Shown here piece after piece: positions 9,540 through 19,573 of a stretch of DNA of 64,000 bases (position 1 is the stretch's first letter; every line of letters starts with the position of its first letter). The position numbers and the translations under genes were made by a program. The stretch lies in assembly GCA_052180195.1 (NCBI GenBank), contig CP197469.1; one strand, written 5' to 3'. A model generated the notes under the pieces. That model ran no database searches. It worked only from the letters and a program-made list of their open reading frames with translations, and was not told the origin of the DNA. The stretch is from Gottfriedia sp002574545 (GTDB lineage Bacteria; Bacillota; Bacilli; Bacillales; Bacillaceae_G).

Positions 9540-9911
9540 TTGTCTAATAAAACAATGCACCTATCTGGCACAGGTAAAGAAATACTTGAAAATGTAATTG
9601 GAGCACTTGAAATTGAGCGACCATTAGGTATAAAAATCGCACTAGCTAAGGGTATTGCTATTTCTGAAGGCGAAATTACTGAAGAATATAAGGATTCATT
9701 AAAAAAGTGGACAATTCCAGATAATATTATTAAAGAAAATGAATTTACCCTTTTTAAACATTTAATTATTAATGAGGTTAATAAAAGTTTAACAAATGAT
9801 GAATTGCATAAACACATGTTATTATATATTGAATGTGGACTTAGATATATTGATGATCAATTAAAGAATTTAAACTCCTTAGAAGATGCTAGAATTAAAA
9901 TCTTAAACTAA
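9540..9911 (+). CDS. second DndE-like protein
   Basis: A 123-residue protein that starts at TTG 9540, 8 bases after GGGGGTG, directly after the paralogous dndD stop codon. It has a DndE-like layout: HLSGTGKEILENVIGALEI followed by a GIKIALAKGIA helix in the place of the TPN-ARLA helix of DndE, and a C-terminal helical pair ending near YIDDQLKNL. The similarity to DndE at 5699 is low and the family call rests partly on gene order. It ends at a bidirectional terminator. Confidence 0.7.
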   Translation: MSNKTMHLSGTGKEILENVIGALEIERPLGIKIALAKGIAISEGEITEEYKDSLKKWTIPDNIIKENEFTLFKHLIINEVNKSLTNDELHKHMLLYIECGLRYIDDQLKNLNSLEDARIKILN

Positions 9912-9916
9912 TTCAA

Positions 9917-9942
9917 AAAGGAATCGCAAATGCGATTCCTTT
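9917..9942. terminator. bidirectional terminator between dnd unit 2 and dptH
   Basis: AAAGGAATCGCA and TGCGATTCCTTT form a 12-bp perfect stem with A/T tracts on both sides, in the 34-bp gap between convergent genes. Confidence 0.9.
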
Positions 9943-9945
9943 TCT

Positions 9946-12900
9946 TTATATTCGTTCAGATAGTGGTGCTATATTAACTACCGTAACGATCGATTGAGTT
10001 AACTCGTTATTATCATTTAATACAGGACCTTGTACTACACATTGCCCTTTTCTTAATGATGACAATTTACTTTCCCAAGATTTCTTTTCAGATGAATCAT
10101 TACTTAGACTATTTGCTACAGTACTAATTTCTTGCTCAGGTGGTAAGAAGAAAATTTTCTGTGAAGCATTTTGTAATCTCGCTAGTTCGTCTGGTGATAA
10201 TTGTGATTTTAAAAATTGTGTTGCATACCAGGCTGACCATCCAAACTTACGTCCTTCGGTTAATATTCTAGCAGAAGGAGATTGTTCCGTATGATCTAAA
10301 TTTTGTGCCTCATCCATTATGACTGGAATCGGATTATTTTTATTCCCACTACGGACTGAGTAGTTCCATAAATCCCAAAGGATAAATTCTGTGATCATCA
10401 ACTGTACATCTCTTGGATAACCTGTTAGTTGAATTACGAAAACTGTCCCTTTGTCTTCTAATATATTTTTCCAACTAAATGATTCATCGAATGTAAAAGG
10501 ATTTCGATCAATTAAAGGTCTAATTTGAGACAATGCTGTTTTACTGTATGAAGTGTCTAACTCCTCTAAACATTCTTTTAAAGCCCTCAAATTCATATTT
10601 TCCCCGTACTTTTCCAATCCATTAAGAATACTATCATAAATAGCATTTAATTGTTGAATTCCTAATGTTTTGTATACAGCTCCAAAAACACTTTTTACTC
10701 GTTCTGCAATATCAGTATTACTCTCTGGTAAAGTAATACCTCCAATGTCACGAGTGTTTTTACTAAATGGATTTACAGGAAATTGTTCCGTTAATACGAT
10801 TCTTTGCTTTAAATTTTCTCCTAACCCACTTACAAATTCTGGTTCTAATTGGTTTGGTAAGAATCCTTCTGTGTAATCGACAATAATATTTGAAATCCCT
10901 AATTTAGATAATTCTAAAAGTAGGCACTGCATAAAATATGTTTTACCTTGCCCCGAAGTACCAGCTATTAATAAATGTCTATTTGCTAGTCCTTTATTTC
11001 CATATTCCCAATAAACTTTACGATTAGAATTCTCTGCTTTACCTAAATAGATTCTAGCTTCTTCTATTGAAGATCTATTCTCTTCAGGTTCATCATTAAT
11101 AGTTTTGACATTATGCGGTGGATTAACTTCTCCATTTAGATCAGGAGTTGGAAGATCCAATTCTTCATTAGTATTAGAATTACCTTTAATTGAAACTTCA
11201 TTTTTTTCTGGTTCTTTATCATGTGTTTCATTTGATGGTACATTATTAGGTAAAACACTTGTTTCAGTATTTTCTTCAATAGGATCTGGTTTGATATCAT
11301 ATTTAGCTTTATCTTCATTCGTATTTTCTAGATGGGGATTAGGAGGCACCTCAACATTACCGTTTTGAGAATTATACTTATAAGATAATAAACTTTCTTT
11401 TACAAAATCACTTTCTTTATGCTGAATCCATTCGTGCATTTCATCAATTGAAGTTACTAATCCCCTATACCCATCAGCCTCTACCAGCTTTAATACTGTT
11501 ACTCCATCTTCCAATTTAGAAGTTCTAATATATGCATCTTTCTCAAATGATAAAATTGCACATTCTCCTATATATGGAGTAAGATTATTTGAAATCGTAT
11601 AGTCATTTTTAATAATTTTCTCTACTATTTCATCTGATAAATTATAGTCCTTTGTACTGAAGAAATCACTTGTATAGATCTTTTGTGCACTCGATAAAAA
11701 TAATTGAGCAAAAAAGTTTCTATAGAATTTAGTAGTGAAACTATTCGGATCAGAAGAAATAAGAGTATCATTGATTACTTTTTTAGTTTGATTTACTTGT
11801 GTATGAGCTTTTTTAATTACACTACTATTATTTATTCCGATTTTTACTTCAATTGGGTAAAAATGGAATGCCAAGTTATTATCTTTATTTTCTAAACCAA
11901 TTAGTAAAAGATCATCACTATGCGCACCAGAGAAACCTAAATTTTTTGCAGTGAAAACTCCATCGTTTTTACTTAGTCCCACAGCACCTGCAACACGCAA
12001 TATCTCTTCTAATGAAATTGGTACCCATAAAATATCTGGATGACTAAAGTAAGATAATGAATATTTAATAGCAGAAATAATACTTAATTTTTCACGTGAA
12101 TATTGTCCTTTACTACCAATTATTCTAAGTAACCATTCACCATTAAATGTATTAAATGCATTAACTGCATTAATAACATTCTGATCTGTTCCTTCTACTT
12201 CTTTTTCCTTTAAGAACTCACTAACTACTGAGAAATATTGTTTTGACTTATCCGTAACGGTTATTGCGTCAAATCTACTAGAAGAAGAGTATTGATCACT
12301 ATAATGAATGATGACAATATTGTCCATCTTATTAAAATACTCAAGATCAATTGTCGGGTCAACAAAAGTTACCCAATGTGAAGAATCTAAAATCTTAGCT
12401 AAAAAGTCTTCATCCGTAGTTGATGTCCGTGAAACGATTGCCTCACCTTTGTGATAAGCATTATTACCATCGTTTGTTAAGTTAGCAGATAATTCATTTA
12501 AAAAGTATGCAATTTCTCCTAATAAATCTTGATCATTAATCGAATAGCATTTTGTACCAAAACCAGTTCTATAATTTTCCTTCCCCTTCATAGAAGGTAT
12601 TGTAGAATATAAGCCTTCCAAATTCATACCAGTGATCATTTCATTCATTGGTTGAAGAGCATCATGTTCCTGAGCTAACATTTTGTAAAAACTAATATGA
12701 GCATAATTAATCTCTTCGTTTATATCCTTCTTATAAAAAATAATGCTATCTCTTATTACTCTCATTAAATCTCTAGGATCATAATCATTAGATTTTAACT
12801 TAATATTTAACCACGCTTCAAATTGATCAGGATTTTCAATAGTAGAAAGAAGATTAAAAGAACTTTCTGCAAGAGCTTCATTATAAATAGAAACTTCTAA

Positions 12901-15267
12901 ATTTTTAAGACTTGTTAAACCAACTTTATTAATCTTTTTTAATAACCAATTTACTAACCCTCTTAAAACTTCAAAATCATTTTTAATATTAATGATATTT
13001 ATTCTAATCGGAGCGTTTGAGTTTTCATGAAATAAATAGCTAAAATGTTCTTCAAATTGCTTTATTTTGTCCTCTACCACTTTTGCCATATATTGATTAG
13101 CGTCTGCCACCGATACTTGACTAACTGGTTTGTATGAAAGCCATTCATTATTATCACTTACATTGTCTGGTCTATACAAACTATTGTTTTTACTATACAT
13201 AAATGGTAAAAGACCATTAGGGTTTAGTCTGTTTAATATGACATTATCTACGATTTCGTTTTTTAGAACCTCATTAATTTTCAACTGAAAAGCAACCATA
13301 AGGGGATGAAAAGGTGTAAAGTAAATTATATCTTTTCCCTTTATTGTTCCAAGTTTACTTAAATCTCTTCCTTTTGATCCAATTGCTTCCCCCTCTGGGA
13401 AACTATTTATTTCATTTATATATGCATTCACATATTCTTTAGCTCGTTTTGATAAATCTTTAGAAAAATAGCATAAACTAGGAATATTATCTTTTAATTT
13501 AAAGTAAGTAATAAATCTACTATATGCTTCTCTTAAGTCATCACTTATTTTAAGCTCTTCACTTATTAATTCATCTGAGTCTAATACCGCAGCATGAAAC
13601 CCTTCATTAATCCATTTTGATTCCCATTCAAATTGTCGTTTACTATTTTTGTTTAAATAGAATTCTCTATTACCAAACTGCAGTTTATGATTTCTTAATA
13701 TGAAATCTAATTGTTCTTCCCTTTTCAGTTTCCAAATTCGGAATCCATTTATTGGGATTGACTCAGGAATATCATTTTTTAATAAAAACTTTATATCAAT
13801 TTGAAATTCGATAAATTTAATAATAAAATCTAATTCATCCTCTTCATTAAAAGCTTCAGGTAGTGGATTAACAACAATCTGTTCATCATTTTCGAATGAT
13901 ATAGCTTCATTATTTGAATTTAGATCAATCCTCTTTTTATTAAACCCTTGGCCAAATATCAGCTCATTACCTTCATAAAATAATTCAATTTGCTCTAATA
14001 ACGGGTTAATTAAATATGACGTTTGATAGTTCTCAAGAATATTCGGTTCAAACGGAAGGATTATTATGTTAATTTCAACACCTAATGCAGCTTTACTATC
14101 ATGCTTATAAGTATACTTAAAATAAGTAGGCTTATTTCTTTCAGCATGAATATTGAAAGTAATTTTCCTTGTACCAACTTTATAATTTGCAAATTCAATA
14201 AATTTATTAGGTATTGCTAAAAATTTTTCGTTAAGGCTTTTAACATTTTGTCCTTCAAGTTGAAAATTAAAAGTCAATTCTATGTCATTCAGCTCTTTTG
14301 TATTAAAAACGATAATATGTCTTTTTCTTTTCCCAGCAGCTGTTTCATTTTGTACCCGATTCCAGATCGTCAAACTATCTTTTACATCTACTTCTTTTAA
14401 AATTAATTTATTTCCCCTTAATTCGTCGATTCGATCGAAATATGATTTTGCGACATCTGTAAAAGGAATTGATTGCCAATCATCTTGTTTTAATTTTGGG
14501 GTTAATTTGTTTGTAAATTTATTCTCTAAGTCATTTTCGTCATTCCCTAAATCATGAACACGTTTAACATAGTCAAATAACTCTTTATTTAAATGTAATC
14601 TCTCTTTTAACTTACTACCTTTTAATGTTGCAAGGTCAGGATCTTTAAAAATTGAAAGCTTTTTATAATCATCATCATACATTTCCCCTTGATTTAGAAT
14701 GACAAATATCTCTTCAAAGTCAAAAAATGTAATTTGTTGAATGATTTGTTCTTCTAAAATTGATTCCATTCGGTCTAAAAGAATGGTTTTTGTAACATCC
14801 TTTGCAAATGTTTCTTCCAATTTAGATTTTAGATTTTTAACAATACTATTAGGATGTAAAGGTAATCCTTCTCTTTGAAGGTCCCTACTTCCGCCTTGAA
14901 TTGAGTCTAATTGTTCAGTAACAATACTTAATAACGCAGTATTTTTCCATTCATCCTTTTGTTCACCGACTAAATTTCTTAGTAATACTAAAAAGTCGGG
15001 CTTAACTCCATTAAGAGTACTCGCCAAAACTAACTTAGTACCGTTAATTTCGATACAATAAGTTTCAAATGGTTCTTCGCTATACTTATGTTTATAGCTG
15101 AAAGGTATGGCTTTAAATTTACTATTAGCTCTAAGTTCTTCAAAAAGACCAATTACATCTTCTTCTTTGTCTAGTTGTAAATAGAAGCGATCTCCACTTC
15201 TAAGTTGGTTGTCTTTAAAGTAATCAATTACTAATCCAGTAATATATTTATAGAATTGGTTTAACAT
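9946..15267 (-). CDS. dptH: DptH, phosphorothioation-dependent restriction ATPase
   Basis: A very large protein (1773 residues). Its C-terminal part is a HerA/FtsK-like ATPase: Walker A GTSGQGKT near residues 1435-1442, Walker B PVIMDEAQN near 1647-1655, then an arginine-finger-type region (LTEGRKFGWSAW). The N-terminal 1300 residues are a family-specific region, joined by an acidic Pro/Asn/Glu-rich linker near 1300-1410. DptF, DptG and DptH together restrict DNA lacking phosphorothioates. The ATG at 15267 has GGTGAT upstream and overlaps the dptG stop by 20 bp; upstream in-frame starts lie deeper in dptG. It converges on the dnd genes. Confidence 0.93.
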   Translation of the reverse strand: MLNQFYKYITGLVIDYFKDNQLRSGDRFYLQLDKEEDVIGLFEELRANSKFKAIPFSYKHKYSEEPFETYCIEINGTKLVLASTLNGVKPDFLVLLRNLVGEQKDEWKNTALLSIVTEQLDSIQGGSRDLQREGLPLHPNSIVKNLKSKLEETFAKDVTKTILLDRMESILEEQIIQQITFFDFEEIFVILNQGEMYDDDYKKLSIFKDPDLATLKGSKLKERLHLNKELFDYVKRVHDLGNDENDLENKFTNKLTPKLKQDDWQSIPFTDVAKSYFDRIDELRGNKLILKEVDVKDSLTIWNRVQNETAAGKRKRHIIVFNTKELNDIELTFNFQLEGQNVKSLNEKFLAIPNKFIEFANYKVGTRKITFNIHAERNKPTYFKYTYKHDSKAALGVEINIIILPFEPNILENYQTSYLINPLLEQIELFYEGNELIFGQGFNKKRIDLNSNNEAISFENDEQIVVNPLPEAFNEEDELDFIIKFIEFQIDIKFLLKNDIPESIPINGFRIWKLKREEQLDFILRNHKLQFGNREFYLNKNSKRQFEWESKWINEGFHAAVLDSDELISEELKISDDLREAYSRFITYFKLKDNIPSLCYFSKDLSKRAKEYVNAYINEINSFPEGEAIGSKGRDLSKLGTIKGKDIIYFTPFHPLMVAFQLKINEVLKNEIVDNVILNRLNPNGLLPFMYSKNNSLYRPDNVSDNNEWLSYKPVSQVSVADANQYMAKVVEDKIKQFEEHFSYLFHENSNAPIRINIINIKNDFEVLRGLVNWLLKKINKVGLTSLKNLEVSIYNEALAESSFNLLSTIENPDQFEAWLNIKLKSNDYDPRDLMRVIRDSIIFYKKDINEEINYAHISFYKMLAQEHDALQPMNEMITGMNLEGLYSTIPSMKGKENYRTGFGTKCYSINDQDLLGEIAYFLNELSANLTNDGNNAYHKGEAIVSRTSTTDEDFLAKILDSSHWVTFVDPTIDLEYFNKMDNIVIIHYSDQYSSSSRFDAITVTDKSKQYFSVVSEFLKEKEVEGTDQNVINAVNAFNTFNGEWLLRIIGSKGQYSREKLSIISAIKYSLSYFSHPDILWVPISLEEILRVAGAVGLSKNDGVFTAKNLGFSGAHSDDLLLIGLENKDNNLAFHFYPIEVKIGINNSSVIKKAHTQVNQTKKVINDTLISSDPNSFTTKFYRNFFAQLFLSSAQKIYTSDFFSTKDYNLSDEIVEKIIKNDYTISNNLTPYIGECAILSFEKDAYIRTSKLEDGVTVLKLVEADGYRGLVTSIDEMHEWIQHKESDFVKESLLSYKYNSQNGNVEVPPNPHLENTNEDKAKYDIKPDPIEENTETSVLPNNVPSNETHDKEPEKNEVSIKGNSNTNEELDLPTPDLNGEVNPPHNVKTINDEPEENRSSIEEARIYLGKAENSNRKVYWEYGNKGLANRHLLIAGTSGQGKTYFMQCLLLELSKLGISNIIVDYTEGFLPNQLEPEFVSGLGENLKQRIVLTEQFPVNPFSKNTRDIGGITLPESNTDIAERVKSVFGAVYKTLGIQQLNAIYDSILNGLEKYGENMNLRALKECLEELDTSYSKTALSQIRPLIDRNPFTFDESFSWKNILEDKGTVFVIQLTGYPRDVQLMITEFILWDLWNYSVRSGNKNNPIPVIMDEAQNLDHTEQSPSARILTEGRKFGWSAWYATQFLKSQLSPDELARLQNASQKIFFLPPEQEISTVANSLSNDSSEKKSWESKLSSLRKGQCVVQGPVLNDNNELTQSIVTVVNIAPLSERI

Positions 15268-16639
15268 ATTGAGAATCACCACTATCACTTTTTTTGTCTA
15301 TAATATTATAAGAAGTTAACAAATCAATAATCTCTTTTTTTGAATAACGGTCAAATAATATTCCTCTTTTCTCATATTCATCAAACAACTGAGAAAGTGG
15401 AATTCTTTGACCCTTTACACAAATAGCTGTTAATACTAATAGAAACTCATGCGTTATATTAAATACTTGACCATAACTACCACGACTTTTTAAAAAAGTA
15501 CCGCTACCTAAATTATCAATATTTTTTCCATATTTAAAACGAGCAGTACTATTCATCCCCTCTTTGATACAGCTAAATAAATTTGTCATTGCTGATTGTA
15601 AATCATTAGCTAGCTCAGGAGGTGTAATTTTAAAAAATTCACAATATTTATTTGTCCACTCATTTATTTCATTTATGAATTTATTTTGTTCTTCTTGATT
15701 TAAATCCTCAAAATGTAAACTGATGTCTTTATAACTATAGAACTTATTCTGTGAATCATTATTACTGAAGTTATTATGACTTAAGTGGGACATCGTGTGT
15801 ACATGTGCAAATACGTTTTCAGACTTAATTCTTATACGTTTATATCCTTGTAAATCCCCTGTTGCCTCCCTTCTTTTATTCATTACTTCCCAATCAAGAG
15901 CAAAGTATAACGGGGAAGCTTTAGAGTAGTCTGCTTTTGTAAATTCTTCAAATTTTATGGATAATTGGCAGATATACATAAACATATAAAAATTTGTTAT
16001 TATTTGAAAATGCGTTAAAAAATAGTCTCTATGTTGACTTAAAAACATCATATCTTCTGCATATAAATCCTCATAAAATGGTAATAAGTTTTGAAAATTT
16101 TTGACTTTCTCTTTATTCTCTAACTTAGGACTATTATTTAAAATGAACTCTGTTAAAATGTCTTCTGGTTCAGAATCTACAAAAATCTTTTTCAAATCCT
16201 CGCGAACCGCAATTGTATCCTTAATAAATGAGGCATATCTTTCAACGTTCATATTTTTATCTAAAGGTACATAGTTAAATAGAAATGGATGAATAGGTTT
16301 TAATTCTTGATTTTGACCAATAAAGATATCTTCTAAAAGCCTTGTTAGGTCAACTTTTGAATCATCATCGCAATCTAACTGACTTGAGCTCATAATTTTA
16401 TCAACTAAAGAGTTTGAAGAATGTATAAACTCTTCATCTTTCCCAGATTTTAACGCTTTTACATTACAGATATTTCTTACTAATTCTCCAATAACTTCTT
16501 TAAAATTACTCTTGATAATTAGCGCATTCTTAGTAGTAAAGGGAAATACATCTAAAATATCACCCGTGGTATTTTTTTTATTATTTTTTTGGTCTTCAAA
16601 CAGTTCAGTTAATTTGTCAACTTGCAATAAACTTTCCAT
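15248..16639 (-). CDS. dptG: DptG, phosphorothioation-dependent restriction protein
   Basis: A 463-residue soluble protein with no catalytic motif that I recognise. It is called DptG from its size and its position between dptF and dptH, the fixed order of the known restriction cassette. An AAGGAG site precedes the ATG. It starts 6 bp after the dptF stop and overlaps dptH by 20 bp, so all three should be made from one message. In the family its biochemical role within the restriction complex is poorly defined. Confidence 0.85.
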   Translation of the reverse strand: MESLLQVDKLTELFEDQKNNKKNTTGDILDVFPFTTKNALIIKSNFKEVIGELVRNICNVKALKSGKDEEFIHSSNSLVDKIMSSSQLDCDDDSKVDLTRLLEDIFIGQNQELKPIHPFLFNYVPLDKNMNVERYASFIKDTIAVREDLKKIFVDSEPEDILTEFILNNSPKLENKEKVKNFQNLLPFYEDLYAEDMMFLSQHRDYFLTHFQIITNFYMFMYICQLSIKFEEFTKADYSKASPLYFALDWEVMNKRREATGDLQGYKRIRIKSENVFAHVHTMSHLSHNNFSNNDSQNKFYSYKDISLHFEDLNQEEQNKFINEINEWTNKYCEFFKITPPELANDLQSAMTNLFSCIKEGMNSTARFKYGKNIDNLGSGTFLKSRGSYGQVFNITHEFLLVLTAICVKGQRIPLSQLFDEYEKRGILFDRYSKKEIIDLLTSYNIIDKKSDSGDSQYVKPIL

Positions 16640-16645
16640 ATATTT

Positions 16646-18958
16646 CTACTCCTTTTTAAACGCAAAAGTGATTTCATCACCAAATTCATCACGAGATAAT
16701 CGATAATATCTTTTATCTTCTGGAAAATAGACTAGGATTTCATTTCTTTTTTCACCAAATTGCATAACCTTTTCTACAAATTCGATAAATTTAATTCCTT
16801 CTTCTTCATCTTTTTTATTTGGTCTATATCCATTAGAAATTTTTGTTAAAAGTTCAAATATGAAATAATCTACTTCCAAAAACTCTTCTTTACCTTCATT
16901 GTTTGAATAACCTAGTAGAAAATAAGTCTTAAATGCACTCAAAACTTCATCATTTTGTAATTTAAAATGACTGGTGCTTGGTTTAAGTGTTAATGACTGA
17001 GCAATTCTAAATTTTTCTGTTGGTTTATTAATAAAAATATAATCACCTTTTAGACTACCTTTCCATTTGAAGATCGCTTGTTTTAGCAAGTTATATATAG
17101 ATCTTATTTCTTTGATATCTCTTCTTTCACAAGAATACAAGCAATTTATAAAATTATTAAATTCAACATTTAAATTTTTCTTAGAAAATTCTTCATTTAA
17201 TAAAAATGTTATTCTTAAGAAACTTTCTGAAAAACGGATAAAAGTGCTTTTTACTAATTCATCTTCCATTAAAAATGGTAATAGCCAATGCTTAGCATTT
17301 TTATTTTCAATAAATTCATCGAATACACTTTCTAATTTATTACTTGTATTTAATTGAATCATTAATTGATCAATATGTTCAGATCTTAAATGAATTGGAT
17401 CTAATGAACTGATCAAATTAAGCAACTCGGATCGATCATTTTTATTAAATAAAAGATTAGGCAATGTACTTTCCAATTTTAAAAACGGTGTCATTTCTGC
17501 TTCAGCTACTATTTCATCTGGAATCAAAATATCTGAAATAAAATTTAAGAATGAACGAGCCGAAACAACGATCTTATTTTTAATAATTGCTTTGATGATC
17601 AAATTAACAATTTGCTTTTGTACATATTCATTGGAAAGAAACTCATAATTTTCATGAATAATTGAGTATATATTGTTCTCTTTATCTTTTTTATAAGATT
17701 TATAAAAAGGATTATCCATTACAGGATCACATACTTTTTTTAGAAGAGATTCAAAAAAGTTTGATCTCACACCAGACTTACTAATTTCAAATGACTGATA
17801 ATCAGAAAAACTGATTAAATCAAATTGATTTTCACTATATTTGGTAGTTACACTCTGACCAAAAACATCACTATTATTTACAAATTCTTTTAATCGTTCA
17901 TAAGTATACTCTTCAAAATTTTGTGAAATAAAATTATGAAGCACACCCATATTAATAGCTAAAATAACTTTTTTTGTTGATGTTTCGATATTTTGATCAG
18001 AAAAATCACTTAATATTTCTTTTAATGTTTCTAATGCATTTTTATTTGGTGAAAAACTTTCTGTAGCGTCATTGAAAATCTCATATTCATTTAGTAAATT
18101 GGTGTTGCTTTTCAAATAGGCTAATAAGTGTGATTTTCCGTCCCCGACACTACCACAAAGAAGAATTAAATTGCTAGTTTTATTATGTTTATTTGAACTA
18201 AGGATCTCCTCAAAATCAATCTGAATCTTTCTTTCGACATGCAAATATTTTTTAAATTTACTAAAAGAACTTGCATTTTCAATTGCTTCCTGAGAAGAAC
18301 CCTGCAAGCGTTTTAATTCTCTTAAAAGATAACTTTGTCCATCTAAAAGTGCCAATTCCTGTTCTTCTTCTTGATCTTTGTTAACTTCTTTAACGTCATT
18401 TATATCAGGTATATTTTTACCCTTATTATTTACTTCATCAACTTCATGAGCTGGTACTTCTTTCCGAAGAAGTTTTGAAAGGTGTTTTTCAATCATGCTA
18501 GTTAACTCATCTTGTCCTAATCCTTTATTTTGAGGCTTAGGGTATTCATATGCCGGCAATTGAGTATCATGATCGTTAGAATAACTTTCAAAAAACCAAA
18601 CCGCTACATCGTACATAACTTTATGTAGTTTTATAGCATTACTTAAATCATCATAGCCTGCCTGATGAGCAGCTTTATTTCCAATTATACGAATTGTTTC
18701 GAAATTCTTTTGGATATCATCTTCAATAAATTTATTTGAACTTAAATAACTGATCATTTCATACAAAGAAAATTTATACGGTAATTCAATTTCTTCTATT
18801 GTATAAATTACCTTTAACATTTCCTCAGCGAATAACCTTGCTTTAATTATTGAACTTGCAGAATCTTCATAAACTAATTCTTCCATTTTCTTTGCACTTT
18901 GTGCAGCCAATGGAGATAACGGTTCAATAAAACTTAAAAAATATTTTTCAAATTCCAT
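16646..18958 (-). CDS. dptF: DptF, P-loop protein with DUF4145/HEPN-like N-terminus
   Basis: A 770-residue protein that opens the restriction operon, with an AAGGAG ribosome site. Residues 1-125 resemble the DUF4145/HEPN-like domain found in HsdR-type proteins, with R90 followed by GNKAAH at 93-98. A charged linker (about 145-205) leads to an AAA-like ATPase with Walker A GSVGDGKS at 269-276. Family knowledge: DptF works with DptG and DptH to restrict unmodified DNA. I do not know whether the N-terminal domain is an active RNase or only structural. Confidence 0.9.
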   Translation of the reverse strand: MEFEKYFLSFIEPLSPLAAQSAKKMEELVYEDSASSIIKARLFAEEMLKVIYTIEEIELPYKFSLYEMISYLSSNKFIEDDIQKNFETIRIIGNKAAHQAGYDDLSNAIKLHKVMYDVAVWFFESYSNDHDTQLPAYEYPKPQNKGLGQDELTSMIEKHLSKLLRKEVPAHEVDEVNNKGKNIPDINDVKEVNKDQEEEQELALLDGQSYLLRELKRLQGSSQEAIENASSFSKFKKYLHVERKIQIDFEEILSSNKHNKTSNLILLCGSVGDGKSHLLAYLKSNTNLLNEYEIFNDATESFSPNKNALETLKEILSDFSDQNIETSTKKVILAINMGVLHNFISQNFEEYTYERLKEFVNNSDVFGQSVTTKYSENQFDLISFSDYQSFEISKSGVRSNFFESLLKKVCDPVMDNPFYKSYKKDKENNIYSIIHENYEFLSNEYVQKQIVNLIIKAIIKNKIVVSARSFLNFISDILIPDEIVAEAEMTPFLKLESTLPNLLFNKNDRSELLNLISSLDPIHLRSEHIDQLMIQLNTSNKLESVFDEFIENKNAKHWLLPFLMEDELVKSTFIRFSESFLRITFLLNEEFSKKNLNVEFNNFINCLYSCERRDIKEIRSIYNLLKQAIFKWKGSLKGDYIFINKPTEKFRIAQSLTLKPSTSHFKLQNDEVLSAFKTYFLLGYSNNEGKEEFLEVDYFIFELLTKISNGYRPNKKDEEEGIKFIEFVEKVMQFGEKRNEILVYFPEDKRYYRLSRDEFGDEITFAFKKE

Positions 18959-19087
18959 ATTCTGTTCTCCTTGAAAAATCTATAGTAATTACATGAATTT
19001 ACATTTTTATCCTAATTATTATAACATATAGTTTTACAGAGCTTTAATTGACGTTTAATAAATGTTATCAACTAGAAATAACCAATA

Positions 19088-19268
19088 TTACTTTTTACTA
19101 ATGAAGGGTTTATTAATATTGATAAAAGACCATTTGCACTCTGGATACTTGCTGGTGATGAATTGAATGAATTACTACCTGTACATGTTGAAATTAAACA
19201 ATCTCCAAACGGAGACCGTAAAATTAAAATTTACCAGCTTGGTTTTCTAAAGCTCCACAATAAATCTT
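19088..19268 (+). pseudogene. orphan coding remnant, plus strand
   Basis: One frame reads through 58 or so codons with protein-like composition (EGFINIDKRPFALWILAGDE, then ELLPVHVEIKQSP) and ends at TAA 19266-19268, but it has no start codon or ribosome site and stops precede it. It looks like the 3' end of a lost gene. I do not recognise the family. Confidence 0.45.
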
Positions 19269-19291
19269 ACTTTTAACTTCATTATTAAGTA

Positions 19292-19333
19292 TACAAAACA
19301 ACCTACTCAAAAAAATGAGTAGGTTGTTTTGTA
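19292..19333. terminator. 18-bp perfect hairpin
   Basis: TACAAAACAACCTACTCA, loop AAAAAA, then its perfect complement. It lies between two gene remnants and could end either. A close relative of this hairpin lies at 23735-23756, on the other side of the helicase gene. Confidence 0.8.
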
Positions 19334-19358
19334 ATGTATCAAATTTATTAAGATTCAT

Positions 19359-19555
19359 TTAGCTTACCTTTAATTTTTCTAAATATTGCTCTACAGATTT
19401 TGTAATAACATCATTAGCAGTAATTTCTAATACATTAGATAAAAGATTTATTTTATTTTAGGTACCTTCATTAAAAATAAAAATTCTATTTATCAATTTT
19501 TCTTCTGGTGAACTAGAATTAATTTCGTGAGATGCTAATAAAATATTCCCCTAGC
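19359..19555 (-). pseudogene. remnant of a lost gene's 3' end, minus strand
   Basis: A minus-strand frame encodes GNILLASHEINSSSPEEKL and continues through FNEGT, an in-frame TAA, then NKINLLSNVLEITANDV to a stop at 19359. It has no start and its 5' side is missing. The LLSNVLEITANDV stretch faintly recalls the end of M16-type peptidases, but this is not firm. The gap 18959-19573 therefore holds two decayed gene ends and a terminator. Confidence 0.45.
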
Positions 19556-19573
19556 TAGTTACCCGAAAATAAA

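Noticed and set aside
1047..9911. Alternative reading as an Ssp (SspBCD) phosphorothioation system
   Set aside because: DndC- and DndD-type proteins, DndE and the dptFGH set are all present, and no SspE-like gene is seen; the Dnd/Dpt assignment is clearer.
11105..11368. Plus-strand open frame inside dptH
   Set aside because: It has no ribosome site and lies wholly opposite the dptH linker; its Ser/Leu-rich sequence is the complement of that Pro/Asn/Glu-rich coding region.
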